Shown: piece by piece, positions 42,676 through 50,226 of the stretch
How positions within the stretch are numbered: position 1 is the first letter of the stretch
How the letters are laid out: every line of letters starts with the position of its first letter
Source of the DNA: UBA2377 sp964429385
GTDB lineage: Bacteria; Verrucomicrobiota; Verrucomicrobiia; Opitutales; Opitutaceae
Length of the DNA stretch: 64,000 nucleotides
Assembly: GCA_964429385.1 (NCBI GenBank)
Contig: CAYSBR010000005.1
Location: 1-64,000, forward strand
Direction: 5' to 3'
Notes under the pieces: model-generated
Seen by the model: the letters and a program-made list of their open reading frames with translations, nothing else
The model's database searches: none
What the model was told of the DNA's origin: nothing
Translations under genes and position numbers: made by a program

Positions 42676-43971
42676 ATGGACCCCATCCTTCCGGCGAACC
42701 TGACACGGCATCTGCGGCATCTGACGGAAACGATCGGCGTGCGCTTGGCCGGCAGTCCGGGCGAGGCGGCCGCGGCCGATTATGTGGCGCGGGAGCTGGC
42801 GATGGCGGGCGCGCGGGTGACCAGCGAAGGGTTTCCCGTCAACTGGCGCGATGTGCAGGCGCAGGAATTGCAGGTGTGGCACGATGGCGCGTGGCACGAC
42901 GCGGGTTGCTCGCTCTTTGCCAACACGCCCGGCACCGAAGGTGCATGGGTGGAGGCGCCGCTGGTTTTCTTCGAGGGGGCGACCGGTTACCAGCGGTCCG
43001 ATCTCGGGGTGGCGTTGCGCGGCAGGATTGTCCTGCACCTCGGTTGTCATATCGAGTCGCGGGAGAATTATGGCCGGCTGGTCGGCGCGCAGCCCGCGGG
43101 GTTGCTGATGGTGGATGCGCGCTATCCCGGAGCGACGCCGCTGGCGGATGCGATTTTCCCCGCCTACGCGGCGGCCTGCGGTGCGGTGACATCGCTTAAC
43201 GTCGCCTTCCTTGACGCCTGGCGTTGGCGCGAGCGCGGGGCGACGCGGGCGCGCTTTCGCGTTGCGGGCGGAATGCGTCCGGCCGAATCGGCGAACGTCA
43301 TCGCCGAACTGCCCGGCAGCGATCCGGCCGCGGGCGTGCTGTATCTCGGTGGTCATCACGATACGCAGGCCGATTCGGTGGGGGCGGATGACAACGGCAC
43401 GGCCACGGCGGGTTTGATCGAACTCGCGCGGGTGCTCGCGCCGCGGCCACGGCGGCGGACGATCCGGCTGATTTCTTTCGGTGCGGAGGAGCAGCTTTCG
43501 GTGGGCAGCGCGGCTTACGTGCGGCGGCACCGCGAGGAGCTGGCGCGGGCGGGACGCTTGATGTTCAACCTCGACAGCTTTGGCTCGCTGCTGGGCTGGA
43601 ACACGCTTTCCGGCAGCGCGCCGCGCGCGCTGGATGAATTGCTGCCGGCGTATTTTGCGGCGGAGGGGCAGTATTGCCGGCGCGAGCCGGGGGTGATGCC
43701 TTATGCGGATCATTTCCCGTTCACAGCGGCGGGGGTGCCGGGCCTGACCTTGATGCGGGTAAACTGTGCGAGCGGTCGTTTCTTTCACCACCGGCCGGAT
43801 GACGATCTCAGCCGCGTGGATCCGAAGCTGATGGCTTCGCTGCTGAATGCCGTGGCGCGTCTCACGGCCGATCTTGCTTCGGTGGCGACGCTGCCTTTTG
43901 CCGCGACCGTGCCGCCGGAGGAACACCCGGCCATCGCGCACTGCTGGGAAGACCTGTTCGGCGGCTGGTGA
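42676..43971 (+). CDS. M28-family metallopeptidase
   Basis: The ATG at 42676 gives 431 residues. The M28 core shows LYLGGHHDTQADSVGADDNG (zinc His, Asp), SFGAEEQLSVGS (catalytic and ligand Glu), MFNLDSFGSLLGW (ligand Asp), YADHFPFTAAGVPGL, and the last zinc His in RFFHHRPDDDLS. The N-terminal part includes a PA-like insertion (about residues 90-185). There is no signal peptide. It is an aminopeptidase-like enzyme; the substrate is unknown. It is divergent from the GH127 gene, with 120 bases between them. Confidence 0.87.
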   Translation: MDPILPANLTRHLRHLTETIGVRLAGSPGEAAAADYVARELAMAGARVTSEGFPVNWRDVQAQELQVWHDGAWHDAGCSLFANTPGTEGAWVEAPLVFFEGATGYQRSDLGVALRGRIVLHLGCHIESRENYGRLVGAQPAGLLMVDARYPGATPLADAIFPAYAAACGAVTSLNVAFLDAWRWRERGATRARFRVAGGMRPAESANVIAELPGSDPAAGVLYLGGHHDTQADSVGADDNGTATAGLIELARVLAPRPRRRTIRLISFGAEEQLSVGSAAYVRRHREELARAGRLMFNLDSFGSLLGWNTLSGSAPRALDELLPAYFAAEGQYCRREPGVMPYADHFPFTAAGVPGLTLMRVNCASGRFFHHRPDDDLSRVDPKLMASLLNAVARLTADLASVATLPFAATVPPEEHPAIAHCWEDLFGGW

Positions 43972-44015
43972 TGTTGGTCCGCTGGTTCCCGCCTTCGGCA
44001 GGCCGCGGGCATTAA

Positions 44016-44043
44016 AAAGCCGGAGCTCGCTGGCTCCGGCTTT
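44016..44043. terminator. Bidirectional terminator between M28 peptidase and lipoprotein genes
   Basis: AAAGCCGGAGC (44016-44026) pairs perfectly with GCTCCGGCTTT (44033-44043) around TCGCTG. Both ends carry an A or T run, so the hairpin can end the M28 peptidase transcript from the left and the lipoprotein transcript from the right. Both genes stop within 50 bases of it. Confidence 0.85.
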
Positions 44044-44065
44044 GAGGTGAGAACGCGGGGAGGCG

Positions 44066-44533
44066 TTACGAGGCCTTGGCTTCGGCGTAGGCGGACTGGA
44101 GTTTTTTCCAGGCCGCCTTGGCCTCGGCCTGGGCGCTGGCCCAGGTGTCGGAGGTGGCCTTGCCGAGGGCATCCATCTTGGTGCCGAATTCCGCGCGGGA
44201 ATCCGTCAGCTTCTTCCAGGCGGCCTCGCGGCTGGCATCGGCCTTGGAGCTCGCGTAGCTGGCCTTCAGGTCGCTGATCTGCGCGTCAAGGTTCTTGGAC
44301 ATGCTGTTGAGGCTCGTGACGAGATCGGAGCGCTTGTCGTAACTGTAGTCCTTGAGGCTGGACCAAGCGTCGGCAACTGCGTCCTTGGCATCGGACGCCG
44401 CGCTCTTGACGCCAGCCACGACATTCTGGGTGACGTCCTTGGTTTCCTGCTTCGCTTCCTTGACGTCGGACTTGCTGCAGCCGGCGCCGATGAGCAGAGC
44501 GGGGAGGAGGATGAGGAGGGAGGTTTTCTTCAT
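44066..44533 (-). CDS. Small coiled-coil lipoprotein, stress-protein-like
   Basis: The ATG at 44533 gives 155 residues with a lipoprotein signal peptide (MKKTSLLILLPALLIGAGC, lipobox IGAGC). The mature part is entirely helical and Ala/Lys/Asp-rich (KQETKDVTQNVVAGVKSAAS and KDAVADAWSSLKDYSYDKRS), with repeated W-x-x-L units (AWKKLTDSRAEF and AWKKLQSAYAEA) suggesting a coiled coil. Similar small envelope lipoproteins respond to osmotic or envelope stress in other bacteria. The DUF1328 gene lies 52 bases upstream on the same strand, so both may be in one stress operon. Function is inferred. Confidence 0.72.
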   Translation of the reverse strand: MKKTSLLILLPALLIGAGCSKSDVKEAKQETKDVTQNVVAGVKSAASDAKDAVADAWSSLKDYSYDKRSDLVTSLNSMSKNLDAQISDLKASYASSKADASREAAWKKLTDSRAEFGTKMDALGKATSDTWASAQAEAKAAWKKLQSAYAEAKAS

Positions 44534-44585
44534 AAGGGAAGGGGAGGTTGAAGTTGGGATATTGAGAGGGTTTGAGCGGCCAGGC

Positions 44586-44759
44586 TCAAACCGGCGGCTT
44601 GCCGCGGAAGGCGCCGGCAAGGGCGGAGATGATCAGGAGGATCAGGAAGACAAAGAACAGGATCTTGGCGATGCCGGCAGCCGCGCCGGCGATGCCCGTG
44701 AAGCCGAGAATACCGGCGATCAGGGCGATGACGAGGAACGTGAGGGTCCATCTAAGCAT
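44586..44759 (-). CDS. DUF1328 family small membrane protein (YtjA-like)
   Basis: The ATG at 44759 gives 57 residues, MLRWTLTFLVIALIAGILGF, then TGIAGAAAGIAKILFFVFLI. The pattern M-L-R-W then a Gly/Ala-rich two-helix hairpin is the DUF1328 signature. The longer frame starting at 44807 is an in-frame extension and not supported. It is a two-span inner-membrane protein; in Enterobacteria YtjA is linked to stress. It is followed by the coiled-coil lipoprotein gene. Confidence 0.85.
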   Translation of the reverse strand: MLRWTLTFLVIALIAGILGFTGIAGAAAGIAKILFFVFLILLIISALAGAFRGKPPV

Positions 44760-45068
44760 GGCAGTGACTTTCGTTGTTGGGTTGGGGTTGCCCCGGGCCC
44801 GGTTCAAGCCGCGGGTTGCGCGGTGATCCGGGTCGGGTGATATCCTGTCCTCAGGATAGACCGGGGGGGAGGAGAGTGGTTCAAAAAGCGCGGCGAAATC
44901 TGGGCGGTGCCCGTGCCTGCGCTGGATACCCGTGAGGCGGCGGATCGCTGTAAAGGTATGGTGTCTAAAGAATTAATGTTTTTTGGGGAGCGATGCCCGG
45001 TGATCCGCAAAAGGGCGGAGGCGGTATGAACGCTTGTGCATCCGGGCGCGGTTGTTTTGCTCCTGCGC
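44760..45068. other. 309-bp intergenic gap
   Basis: The gap separates the divergent DUF1328 and queH genes, so promoters for both must lie here. A small perfect hairpin sits at 44841-44858 (TATCCTG, TCCT loop, CAGGATA), and 44960-44980 is AT-rich (AAAGAATTAATGTTTTTTGG). No T-run follows the hairpin, so it is not a clear terminator. No further gene is supported. Confidence 0.5.
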
Positions 45069-45758
45069 ATGTCCGACACGTTCGAACGTCCGATCCTTGA
45101 GACCCCCGGTGGCCACCGGAAGGTGCTGCTGCATTCCTGCTGCGCGCCCTGTTCAGGTGAGGTGATGGAGGCGATGAGCGCGTCGGGGATCGATTACACG
45201 ATCTATTTCTACAATCCCAATATCCATCCGCGCGAGGAATACGAGTTGCGCAAACAGGAGAACATCCGTTTCGCGGAGAAGCACGGCATCCCGTTTGTGG
45301 ATGCGGATTACGATACCGACAACTGGTTCGCGCGGGCCAAGGGCCTTGAGTGGGCGCCGGAGCGCGGCGCGCGGTGCACGATGTGCTTCGACATGCGTTT
45401 CGAGCGCACCGCCCTCCACGCGCACGAACATGGTTTCCCCGTGATCACCAGCTGCCTCGGGCTTTCGCGCTGGAAGGACATGAACCAGATCAACGGCTGC
45501 GGCGAGCGCGCCGCCGCGAAGTATCCGGGGATTACCTACTGGACTTATAACTGGCGCAAGCTGGGCGGCGCCAACCGCATGGTGGAAATCTCGAAGCGCG
45601 AGCAATTCTATCAGCAGGAATACTGCGGCTGCGTGTATTCGCTGCGCGACACGAACAAGTGGCGCATGGAGAGCGGCCGGGAAAAGATCGTGCGCGGCGT
45701 GAAGTTTTACGGAATAGAGGATCAGGTGGCGGCTCCCGCGGGGGACGGCCAGGCGTGA
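45069..45758 (+). CDS. queH: Epoxyqueuosine reductase QueH
   Basis: The ATG at 45069 gives 229 residues. The DUF208/QueH pattern is complete: LLHSCCAPCSGEVMEAMS (CC-x2-C), ARCTMCFDMRFERTA (C-x2-C), then QEYCGCVYSLRDTNKW, the cysteines binding the iron-sulfur cluster and metal. SCLGLSRWKDMNQING is the conserved middle. It reduces epoxyqueuosine in tRNA to queuosine, the last step of queuosine synthesis. No other que genes are in the window. Confidence 0.9.
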   Translation: MSDTFERPILETPGGHRKVLLHSCCAPCSGEVMEAMSASGIDYTIYFYNPNIHPREEYELRKQENIRFAEKHGIPFVDADYDTDNWFARAKGLEWAPERGARCTMCFDMRFERTALHAHEHGFPVITSCLGLSRWKDMNQINGCGERAAAKYPGITYWTYNWRKLGGANRMVEISKREQFYQQEYCGCVYSLRDTNKWRMESGREKIVRGVKFYGIEDQVAAPAGDGQA

Positions 45759-45775
45759 CGCGATTGGGCACCATC

Positions 45776-46054
45776 ATGAATCACCGGATCAAACTCACCG
45801 ACCTGCCGTCGCCGGCCTCCCGACACTGGGGCGTGCAGCACCTGGCGCAGGGCTGGAAATGCGAAACCTTCCGGCCGCACCAGCATGACTATGACGAATT
45901 CGCCATCATCTGGCGGGGTCGTTGCATTATGCACAACGACGGCATCAACACCGAATACCAGGCGGGCGATGTCATCCGCTTCCCCAGGCATCAATTGCAC
46001 TGCTGCGTCGAGGCGCTGGAGGAGACCGAGTATTTCTGGTGCCGGGCGGATTGA
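45776..46054 (+). CDS. Small single-domain cupin protein
   Basis: The ATG at 45776 gives 92 residues, starting 17 bases after queH. A compact cupin barrel is visible: metal-binding region FRPHQHDYDEFAIIWRGR and the second motif YQAGDVIRFPRHQLHC. The size is a bare cupin with no extra domain. It may bind a small ligand or metal; function is unknown. It could be transcribed with queH. The AraC-type gene on the opposite strand ends 60 bases away. Confidence 0.75.
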   Translation: MNHRIKLTDLPSPASRHWGVQHLAQGWKCETFRPHQHDYDEFAIIWRGRCIMHNDGINTEYQAGDVIRFPRHQLHCCVEALEETEYFWCRAD

Positions 46055-46114
46055 GAAACGCGCCGTGGTCCGGTCGCGCACCCCCTGGCCGGCCCAGGCA
46101 CGACAGTGGGCGGG

Positions 46115-47029
46115 TCAATCGCCGGAGGGACGGATGACTTCACCGATGCGGATTTGGCGCGGGGTGAGTCCGGTGATGCGTTTGACGGCGGTGGCGAAAT
46201 GCTGGGAGGAGGCGAAGTTGAGCGCGTGCGCGATTTGGGTGATGGGGGCCCGGGTGTGGAGGAGCCGGTGGCGGGCGGCGGCGACGCGAGCGCGCAGGAG
46301 ATATTCCGCCGGCGGGAGTCCGCTGCGTTCCTTGAACCAGGTTTTGAACCGGGGCAGGGAGTAGCCGGCCTGCTGCGCGAGAACGGACAGGGGCATGGGT
46401 TCTTCCACCGACCGGGCGATCCACTCGCACAGCCGCGTGAAAACCGGGTCGTCCGCCTCGGGCAGGACCGGCGCGGCGCCGGCGCCGCTGGCCAGGATTT
46501 CGAGGAGCAGTGTGACCGTCTGGGTATGCAGCCTGAGCTGGCGGAGCGGGTCGGGCGGGGAGAAATAGGTTGTGAAGATGGCCTCGATCATCCCGGGGAT
46601 TTTGCGAGACGCGCGAAAGTGACGGCGGGGCAGGGTCAACAGCGCGTGCCGAAGGGCGTCGCCCCGGGCCCGCGGCAGATCGAGGAAGGGCTGCCGCGTC
46701 CGCGGTCCGGGGATTTCGAGAATCAGCCAGTGCATGATCCCCTTTTCCTCGGGGGCGGTGCCCGTGCTGTGGATCTCGTTGGGAAAGGTGAGAAAAATAT
46801 CCCCGCCACCGAGGTGATAATCGGTGCCCGCGACCTGGTAGGTCTGCCGGCCGCGATGCAGATAGGTGAACTCCATCGCCCGAAGGTGGGTGTGGTTGGC
46901 CAGGGCGGGTCGGGCGAAGGTGTGGTTGTAGCGACCGAGCGTGATGACATGCGGCACGCCGCAGGCCGCCAGGGGCAGCTCGACGCGCCGGGCGGTTTTC
47001 CAATTTCGCGGAGAGGCCGGGGTGGGCAT
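46115..47029 (-). CDS. AraC-family transcriptional regulator with an N-terminal cupin sensor
   Basis: The ATG at 47029 gives 304 residues; the much longer frame to 47836 is a high-GC artefact. The N-terminal half is a cupin-like sensor (NHTHLRAMEFTYLHRGRQTY, then GGGDIFLTFPNEIHS), typical for sugar-sensing AraC proteins. The C-terminal two helix-turn-helix units are clear: LSVLAQQAGYSLPRFKTWFK and ITQIAHALNFASSQHFATAV. Such regulators usually control carbohydrate genes. The target is unknown; it could be the divergent desaturase gene at 47180 or a distant sugar locus. Confidence 0.86.
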   Translation of the reverse strand: MPTPASPRNWKTARRVELPLAACGVPHVITLGRYNHTFARPALANHTHLRAMEFTYLHRGRQTYQVAGTDYHLGGGDIFLTFPNEIHSTGTAPEEKGIMHWLILEIPGPRTRQPFLDLPRARGDALRHALLTLPRRHFRASRKIPGMIEAIFTTYFSPPDPLRQLRLHTQTVTLLLEILASGAGAAPVLPEADDPVFTRLCEWIARSVEEPMPLSVLAQQAGYSLPRFKTWFKERSGLPPAEYLLRARVAAARHRLLHTRAPITQIAHALNFASSQHFATAVKRITGLTPRQIRIGEVIRPSGD

Positions 47030-47179
47030 GGGGGAGATGTCATGGCGCAGGTCTCGCAAGTAAAGCAGAAGCCTGCGGCCGGAATTCGCCCGGATGGGCG
47101 GATGCGGCAAAATGTTTCCAATCGTCTCATGCGATGATGAGGAAAGGCGGCCGGCCGTTTCCGTGGTAGTGTTGGCGCC

Positions 47180-48274
47180 ATGGCCGAGACCGACCCCAGA
47201 CTGACAACGGAACCGCCGCTCAAAGCGTTTACCCAGGAGGTGCGCTGTGGCCGGCAGATCGCCTGGTATCGCACCAAGCTGCCGCCGGGCGCGGCGAAGC
47301 GCCTGCACCGGCGGTGCAACTGGCGCGGCACCCTTCAGGCGGGCGGATATCTGGGGGTCTGGCTGGTCACGGCGACGCTGGCGGTCTGGTCGGCGAACCA
47401 CTGGGCGTGGTGGGCGACGGCCGGGGCCATTCTGCTGCATGGCACGGTGGCCTCGTTCATGGTCAACGCGGTGCATGAACTGCTGCACGGCACGGTGTTC
47501 ACCTCCAAGCGGGTGAATGACTTTTTCTGCGCGATCTTCTCCTTCCTCGGCGTGATCAACCCCGAGATGTTCCAGTCGAGTCATGTGCGGCACCATCGCT
47601 ACACGCTGCATCCGCCGGAGGACCTGGAAGTCGTCCTGCCGATCCGACTGGTGGTGGCGGACTTCCTGCGCAACGCGCTGTTCAACTACCGTGGGGTCCT
47701 TTTTGTCTGGGCCTTTCACTGGCGGATCGTGCGCGGCCGGTTTCAAGGCGACTGGGAGCTGACACTTTATCCGGCAGGGGATGCGCCGCGCCGGCGGCCG
47801 GCGCGGCGCTGGGCGGCCGCTCTGCTGGGCGGCCATGCGTTGATCCTTGGGGTGGCGCTGGCGACCGGCCAGTGGATCCTGCCGGTGGTGTTCACCCTGG
47901 CGGCCTTCACCGCCTCAGGGCTTCACTGGTTGTGCAACAGCACGCAGCACGTGGGATTGAGCGAGGAGGCGCCGGACTTCCGCCTCTGCTGCCGGTCCTT
48001 CGCGCTGAACCCGGTGGTGCGTTTCCTGTATTGGCACATGAATTACCACATCGAGCACCACATGTATGCCGCGGTGCCCTGCTACCGGCTGGCGGAACTG
48101 CACGAGCTGATCCGGCATGACCTGCCGCCGATGCCGAACGGCATTGTCGCAGTCTGGCGGGAGATTGGCGCGATCATGCGGCGACAGCAGGCCGATCCCG
48201 GTTACTGCCATGTGCCGCCGTTGCCAGCGCGACCGGGGCAAGGCGGGTCGGTTGCCACGGTGGGCGAGGGTTGA
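47180..48274 (+). CDS. Membrane fatty acid desaturase
   Basis: The 364-residue protein has about four hydrophobic spans and the three histidine boxes of acyl-lipid desaturases: HELLHGTVF, HVRHHRYTLH, and HMNYHIEHHMYAAVPCYRLA. The last box with H-x-x-H-H plus the following C-Y-R-L-A-x-L-H is typical of fatty acid desaturases in this class. It introduces a double bond in membrane acyl chains with iron and oxygen. The AraC gene is divergent, 150 bases away. Confidence 0.85.
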   Translation: MAETDPRLTTEPPLKAFTQEVRCGRQIAWYRTKLPPGAAKRLHRRCNWRGTLQAGGYLGVWLVTATLAVWSANHWAWWATAGAILLHGTVASFMVNAVHELLHGTVFTSKRVNDFFCAIFSFLGVINPEMFQSSHVRHHRYTLHPPEDLEVVLPIRLVVADFLRNALFNYRGVLFVWAFHWRIVRGRFQGDWELTLYPAGDAPRRRPARRWAAALLGGHALILGVALATGQWILPVVFTLAAFTASGLHWLCNSTQHVGLSEEAPDFRLCCRSFALNPVVRFLYWHMNYHIEHHMYAAVPCYRLAELHELIRHDLPPMPNGIVAVWREIGAIMRRQQADPGYCHVPPLPARPGQGGSVATVGEG

Positions 48275-48389
48275 AGGCGCGGGGCTTTTGATTGGCCGGA
48301 GACTACTGCCCAAGATTACCGACTTTACGGTTTACGGGCGGAGATTTGGGCGACTCGTGCCTTGAGCGATCTGCTGGTTTTGATGCCCG

Positions 48390-49085
48390 CTAACTGATCA
48401 ACAGCAGGCGCGGTTCATCGGTGCGCTGGGCCGGGGCGCGGTGGAGACAGGGCGGCACCGGGCTGTCGGGCCAGTTGCAGGCAATGCGCCAGAGATGGCC
48501 GAGTCCGAACGACCATGGCTGTGCGCCGGGCAGCGGTGCGTAGTGCAAATCGTAGCTATACTCCTGCAGGAAGTCCGTGAAACCGTCGTCGTCGGCCCCA
48601 CCGTAAGCGGCCAGCAGCTTGGCGCGGATGGCGGGATCGTCCACGCGGCGCCGGGCGGTTTCGTTGGGCAGACCCTCCGAGGCCGGGCCGTGGTAGGTGC
48701 AGAGCCAGGTGGACGCCGCAAAGGGCGCGCGGTCGGCGTGAAACGAATGCACATCAGTCGGCACGATCGCGTCCGCGTCGTCGCGTGGGTAGGCGTGGAT
48801 GCAGTTGAGTTCCGGGTCCAGTCCCTGGTCGCGCAGGTGGCGTAGGTCGGCGAGCAGGACTGCGCGCGCGGCCTGACCGGCTGCGCTCAGCGCCAGGGCA
48901 TGCAAGCGGTCCTCGTCGAGCCGCACGATGCCTTCGCCGGGCCCGAGGGCGGCGACGATTTCCCCGAAGTCACCCGCGAGTGCGCGCGGCCAGCACAGGG
49001 CGTTGACTCCGCCGCTGAAAGGCGAGGCGAGCAGCGTTTCGAAATCCGTCACCGTCCGGATGCGCGGATGGAGCGGGATCGTCAT
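48390..49085 (-). CDS. DUF1826-like protein, unknown function
   Basis: The ATG at 49085 gives 231 residues; the longer frame has a non-protein leader. The conserved block VHSFHADRAPFAASTWLCTY, then HGPASEGLPNETARRR, is the DUF1826 core, with an H-x(3)-H-like pair that could bind a metal. The end QPWSFGLGHLWRIACNWPDS is Trp-rich. The family is uncharacterised; in some proteobacteria relatives sit near zinc-homeostasis genes, but nothing of that kind is here. The call rests on remembered motifs and is moderate. Confidence 0.6.
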   Translation of the reverse strand: MTIPLHPRIRTVTDFETLLASPFSGGVNALCWPRALAGDFGEIVAALGPGEGIVRLDEDRLHALALSAAGQAARAVLLADLRHLRDQGLDPELNCIHAYPRDDADAIVPTDVHSFHADRAPFAASTWLCTYHGPASEGLPNETARRRVDDPAIRAKLLAAYGGADDDGFTDFLQEYSYDLHYAPLPGAQPWSFGLGHLWRIACNWPDSPVPPCLHRAPAQRTDEPRLLLIS

Positions 49086-49197
49086 GGCGGCGGGCATGGG
49101 CGCATGGCAGCGGGCGGGAAGCTCGGAGGCAATCCACGGTTCACGCGGGCACGCGGAGTATGGCGGTGGCATTCGCACGAAAGGCTTGGTTGAGACG

Positions 49198-49362
49198 ATG
49201 TCCGGCGATGCTAAATGGAGTAAGCTGAACCCGGTGCAGGCTTTCTTCGATCATCTCGACCATGGCGGCACCATCGAGCAGTTTCTCGAATGGTATGACG
49301 ACGTCGGGCGCGCGCAGCTTGAGGCCGCGGCGGAAGTCAGGTTGATGCCCTCCCGGCCTTGA
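49198..49362 (+). CDS. DUF433-type antitoxin, shortened copy
   Basis: The ATG at 49198 gives only 54 residues. The middle PVQAFFDHLDHGGTIEQFLE plus WYDDVGRAQLEA matches the second half of DUF433 antitoxins (F-D-H-L ... G-G-T-I-x-x-F-L-x-x-x-x-x-V-x-R). The first half of the family (about 25 residues with the W-R-x-R-I and C-x-G-K patterns) is missing, and the tail RLMPSRP is abnormal. It is followed without a gap by a truncated DUF5615 toxin remnant. This is the decayed antitoxin half of that pair, probably no longer functional as a partner. Confidence 0.5.
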   Translation: MSGDAKWSKLNPVQAFFDHLDHGGTIEQFLEWYDDVGRAQLEAAAEVRLMPSRP

Positions 49363-49484
49363 AAATTATGTTCGACCAAGGCGTGCCCAAACCCTTGCAG
49401 CGGCATCTGGCCGGAGATCGAGACGCGAGCCAGCCCGGAGCGGGCTTGCCAGCCAGCCAAAACCAGCCAGAATGTATGGTATGA
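49359..49484 (+). pseudogene. DUF5615 (PIN-like) toxin, truncated after about 19 residues
   Basis: From a TTG at 49359 the frame reads LKIMFDQGVPKPLQRHLAG, the exact style of the DUF5615 opening (M-K-I-L-F-D-Q-G-V-P-x-P-L-R-x-H-L). After GDRDAS the frame goes on with unrelated residues to a stop at 49482-49484. The later catalytic part of the PIN-like domain is gone. The stop codon overlaps the vapB start by four bases, as though a VapBC module has been spliced into the broken toxin. The overlap with the antitoxin frame is also four bases, as in intact pairs. Confidence 0.68.
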
Positions 49485-49705
49485 AAATGACGCTGGATAT
49501 TGACGCCCAGAAAGTCGAAGAGGCCATGGCCGAGTATGGCGTGGCGACCAAGACCGAGGTGATTGATCTCGCGCTCCGGGAGCTGCTGCGGAAAAGGGCG
49601 GTGGAGCGGGTGCTGAACTCGTTTGGCAAGCTGCCGAACCTGCCGACCAACGAAGAATTGGAGGGGTCGGAAAAGAAGCGTCTCGCCCATGCGCGCCGTC
49701 GTTGA
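49481..49705 (+). CDS. vapB: VapB-type antitoxin (ribbon-helix-helix, DUF2191-like)
   Basis: The ATG at 49481 gives 74 residues (another ATG at 49472 adds three). The start KMTLDIDAQKVEEAMAEYGV, then ATKTEVIDLALRELL, is the ribbon-helix-helix DNA-binding layout with T-K-T-E-V-I-D-x-A-L. The tail LPNLPTNEELEGSEKKRLAH is the toxin-binding part. The gene overlaps vapC by 17 bases, typical of coupled VapBC operons. It should autoregulate the operon with VapC. Confidence 0.85.
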   Translation: MKMTLDIDAQKVEEAMAEYGVATKTEVIDLALRELLRKRAVERVLNSFGKLPNLPTNEELEGSEKKRLAHARRR

Positions 49706-50087
49706 CACCTCCCTGTGGATTGATGCCTGGCGCGGCGACGTGACCGGGGCGGAGAAACAGCAGTTGGACGGCCTTTTCCGGCAGCATGCGGCGATTTTGC
49801 CGCAAATCGTGTGGCTGGAACTGCAGGTCGGTCTGCGCAGCCCGCAGGAGCGCGAGTATCTGCTGGATGTGCGCAGTGTGTGCTATTGGGAACCGCTGAC
49901 TGAATCCGACGGATTGGAAGCGGAGCGGCTGGCGACCCTTTTGCGCGGCAAAGGCGTGGTTTTGCCCGTGACCGATTTGCTGATCCTTACCGCGGCCCGG
50001 CGACTGGGCGCGGTGCTCCTGCATCATGACGAGGATTTTACCCGTGCGCTCAAGCTGCCGGACTTCGCCCGCTTGCGGCCGGAGTGA
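49689..50087 (+). CDS. vapC: VapC-type PIN-domain ribonuclease toxin
   Basis: The ATG at 49689 gives 132 residues. The PIN acidic residues are in place: MRAVVDTSLWIDA (Asp6), IVWLELQVGL (Glu), VLPVTDLLILTAAR (Asp), and HHDEDFTRA (last Asp). It is a full-length VapC, a site-specific ribonuclease that targets structured RNA such as tRNA in characterised cases. It follows vapB with a 17-base overlap. The pair looks intact, unlike the DUF433/DUF5615 remains directly upstream. Confidence 0.88.
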   Translation: MRAVVDTSLWIDAWRGDVTGAEKQQLDGLFRQHAAILPQIVWLELQVGLRSPQEREYLLDVRSVCYWEPLTESDGLEAERLATLLRGKGVVLPVTDLLILTAARRLGAVLLHHDEDFTRALKLPDFARLRPE

Positions 50088-50226
50088 TTCGCCCGGTGCT
50101 GTCCGTCAAATCAGGGCAACCTCAGCGTGACGTCTTCGGCTTGGCCTTCAAATCGCGGCTGGCTGAAGATTTTAGGTGTCGAGTTCGCGACTGAGTTTCT
50201 TAAAACCAGATCCTTGCTCGCTTCTT

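Noticed and set aside
40213..43971. A 1252-codon plus-strand open frame covering the GH127 region
   Set aside because: Its first part lies antisense to the well-supported GH127 gene with Arg/Gly/Ala-rich shadow sequence. Only the last 431 codons, from 42676, are a real protein (M28 peptidase).
44841..44858. TATCCTG-TCCT-CAGGATA hairpin as a terminator
   Set aside because: It is a perfect 7-bp stem but has no T-run on either side and no gene ending near it.
46115..47836. An AraC frame extended to 573 residues
   Set aside because: The extra 269 residues are Arg/Pro/His-rich and lie antisense to the desaturase gene. The ATG at 47029 begins the recognisable regulator.
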